Below, one piece after another: positions 6,687-8,075 of a stretch of 8,075 nucleotides of DNA. Source of the stretch: Desulfurobacteriaceae bacterium (lineage in GTDB: Bacteria > Aquificota > Aquificia > Desulfurobacteriales > Desulfurobacteriaceae); the NCBI GenBank assembly GCA_027064485.1, contig JAMOPR010000256.1, positions 1 through 8,075 of the forward strand, in the 5' to 3' direction. The position numbers and the translations under genes were made by a program. Within the stretch, counting starts at the first letter, position 1. Each line of letters starts with the position of its first letter. A model generated the notes under the pieces. The model saw nothing but the letters and a program-made list of their open reading frames with translations, was not told the DNA's origin and ran no database searches.

Positions 6687-7760
6687 ATGGCTCACATCTA
6701 TGGAAAAGTTGAAACACCAGAAGATATTAGTCGGATTAACTGCACCATTAGAGACGAAATGCTTGAAGTAGAAACTCCTGAACAACTTACAGACTTAAAA
6801 AAGCGTTCCGATTATTTGTGCACATTAACCTTTTCTCCTTTCTGGAAAAAGAAGTTCGGTTCTACAATTGAGGATTTGAGAGAAGTTGCGTTAGCAGAAA
6901 ATAGAATAACAGTTAAGCTTGCTAATTATGTTGCTCGATATAAAAACTGGGATAAAGTCTATTCGCCTTGGGGTAAAGATAAAAAGACAATAGATGAGCG
7001 TTTAAAAGAAATACCTGAAAGCGTTATTAAAGAGATAACCGAAAGTGTTGTTGATTTGAGGCTCTCTCCAGAAATTTTGGAAGAGTTACGCAGAACTTTC
7101 TGTGAGATAAGGAAAGCTATGATTCTTGCAGAAGACCAAGAGTTACTTGAAAGGTTGAAAAGGCAAAGTGACCTTATTGTTGCCGTGGTGCATCTTAGAG
7201 ATTTTAAAGAGCGTTTTGCCGATGTTTTGGACAAAATAGAGAAGTTAGTAGAGGCTGAAGAGAAAAGAACTGTGAAACTTGCAAATATTATGGCTGCTGT
7301 TAAAGGGTGGCAGGTGGAGTTTGAGCTTTGGGATGAAAGCGATATTAGAGAAGATGAAACTCTTGAACAATACGTTGAAAGGCTTATGGAAGAAGAGGAA
7401 AAAGCTTCCAGATACGTTCCGACAGAAACTAAATATAAAGAGGGAAAAGTCCTTTGGCTTGTTTATTATCATTCAAAAAGAGATAGACATTTTGCCAAAA
7501 GAATCTATTTCCCGGGCAGTGCTAAAGATATAAAGATAGAAGGTCCTGGAAAGTTTGAAAACAGATTTGGAAGAAAAGTTTGGGGTGTAAAAATTGTTTA
7601 TAAGGCAAAGGTTGCTCCTGCCGTTATTAGAATAGGTAAAAAGATAATTCACTTACCAGAAAGATGGGTAGAAAGAGTAAAAGTTGTTCCTCTGCCGAAA
7701 GAAGCTACTGAGGTTAAACTTTACGAGGAAAGACCTGAATTTGCTTATCCTGTTGCTTAA
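6687..7760 (+). CDS. Unknown protein with internal duplication and beta-rich C-terminal domain
   Basis: I do not recognise this 357-residue protein. It has no signal peptide or membrane segment. Residues about 10-110 and 130-233 are two copies of one charged helical unit. LKKRSDYL (37-44) matches LKRQSDLI (157-164), TVKLAN occurs at 75-80 and again at 195-200, W88 and W95 match W208 and W215, and C19 matches C139, all exactly 120 residues apart. The extra four residues in the second copy fall only after W215. Residues about 250-340 alternate hydrophobic and basic residues (KVLWLVYYHSKR, KRIYFPG, VWGVKIVYKAKV, VIRIGKKIIHLP), suggesting a basic beta domain, perhaps a nucleic-acid or protein binding barrel; this is inference. 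The gene follows the DUF505-like gene by 62 bases on the same strand and is closed by a strong terminator, so the two probably form one unit. The start at 6687 is supported by GGGGG at six bases. Confidence 0.85.
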   Translation: MAHIYGKVETPEDISRINCTIRDEMLEVETPEQLTDLKKRSDYLCTLTFSPFWKKKFGSTIEDLREVALAENRITVKLANYVARYKNWDKVYSPWGKDKKTIDERLKEIPESVIKEITESVVDLRLSPEILEELRRTFCEIRKAMILAEDQELLERLKRQSDLIVAVVHLRDFKERFADVLDKIEKLVEAEEKRTVKLANIMAAVKGWQVEFELWDESDIREDETLEQYVERLMEEEEKASRYVPTETKYKEGKVLWLVYYHSKRDRHFAKRIYFPGSAKDIKIEGPGKFENRFGRKVWGVKIVYKAKVAPAVIRIGKKIIHLPERWVERVKVVPLPKEATEVKLYEERPEFAYPVA

Positions 7761-8075
7761 ACTGTTTATGAGTGGGAGGTTCTCTACCTTTCACTCTTTT
7801 ATCTATCAAGATGTTTTTGTAAAGAATTTCTCTTGTGTAGGGAAATACGTAGTTAGAAATTATCTTGCAGTTGTCGTATTTTTGTCCTTCGGTAGATAAA
7901 AAGAAAAATGAATTTAATTTCCACCCTGGAATTTCTAACGTTTTTCCTGTTATGGGGTGTGGGGTGATTATTGTAAAAATTAGAAGTAGTGTTGCTGGAA
8001 TTAGCTGAAATTTTTGCTTTTCAAAGATTATTAATAGTAGAGTAATTAGTAGGGTGGTGGCAGATGCTATTAGCG
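7714..8075 (-). CDS. 3' end of an unrecognised membrane protein gene (runs off right edge)
   Basis: The minus strand is open from the window edge to a TAA at 7714-7716, giving the last 119 residues of a protein whose start is outside; the other two minus-strand frames have stops near the edge. The visible part begins with two hydrophobic stretches (about 2-17 and 24-38), then a soluble tail containing LEIPGWKLN, STEGQKYDNCK and VFPYTREILYKNILID, and ends in a basic, glutamine-rich stretch up to FPRKV. I cannot name the family; a polytopic inner-membrane enzyme or a glycosyltransferase tail are possibilities only. The last 47 bases overlap the 3' end of the convergent 357-residue gene. The unbroken length and the ordered membrane-then-soluble pattern support a real gene, but AT-rich DNA can leave such frames open by chance. 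Confidence 0.6.
   Translation of the reverse strand, partial: LIASATTLLITLLLIIFEKQKFQLIPATLLLIFTIITPHPITGKTLEIPGWKLNSFFFLSTEGQKYDNCKIISNYVFPYTREILYKNILIDKRVKGREPPTHKQFKQQDKQIQVFPRKV
7770..7800 (+). terminator. Rho-independent terminator after the two unknown genes
   Basis: GAGTGGGAGGT (7770-7780) pairs over 11 positions, two of them G-U, with ACCTTTCACTC (7786-7796) around a five-base loop, and is followed by TTTT (7797-7800). It lies nine bases after the stop of the 357-residue gene. On the minus strand the hairpin is followed by ATAAACAG, so it should not stop the converging gene, whose coding frame passes through it. Confidence 0.8.

Noticed and set aside
6682..6771. Small frame starting at the ATG at 6682, overlapping the start of the 357-residue gene in another frame
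   Set aside because: It is only about 29 codons, has the ribosome binding site too close (one base), and its sequence is explained by the overlapping gene.
7684..7899. Plus-strand frame of 71 codons across the end of the 357-residue gene
   Set aside because: It reads through the terminator, begins inside another gene without a ribosome binding site, and lies opposite the more convincing minus-strand membrane-protein frame.

Overview
The window looks like a piece of a thermophilic bacterial chromosome, most likely from the Aquificota (Desulfurobacteriaceae-like). This rests on three things: a compact MutL of the nuclease-bearing Aquifex style, a long protein that I recall as the DUF505 family (known to me from Aquificae and some methanogens), and AT-rich DNA with heavy AGA/AGG, ATA and AAA/GAA codon use. 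The assignment is an inference, since no rRNA or tRNA is present.

Left half (1-4561, minus strand): four genes in one direction that look like an operon. In transcription order they are a 581-residue ClC-type anion channel/transporter with two CBS domains, mutL (DNA mismatch repair, joined to the ClC gene by a 4-base ATGA overlap), htpX (membrane zinc protease, 66 bases later, with its own possible promoter and a hairpin over its ribosome binding site), and a second, different ClC gene that starts five bases after htpX ends and runs off the left edge. The second ClC has no ORF beginning with ATG, but the open frame from a TTG at 397 is clear.

Centre (4562-4680): a 119-base divergent intergenic region with promoter-like hexamers for both directions and a dyad (AACTTGG ... 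CCAAGTT). The leftward promoter sits so close to the ClC start that its transcript would be nearly leaderless.

Right half (4681-7760, plus strand): two genes of unknown function. The first is a 647-residue DUF505-like protein that reads as a chain of about six winged-helix-like modules. The second is a 357-residue protein made of two copies of a ~110-residue helical unit spaced exactly 120 residues apart, plus a basic, beta-rich C-terminal domain. A G-rich/C-rich hairpin between them could act as an attenuator or hide the second gene's ribosome binding site. A good rho-independent terminator follows at 7770-7800. These two genes are the best candidates here for an undescribed system.

Right edge (7714-8075, minus strand): the 3' end of an unrecognised membrane protein gene that converges on, and overlaps by 47 bases, the 357-residue gene. 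No mobile element, CRISPR array, tRNA or rRNA was seen.
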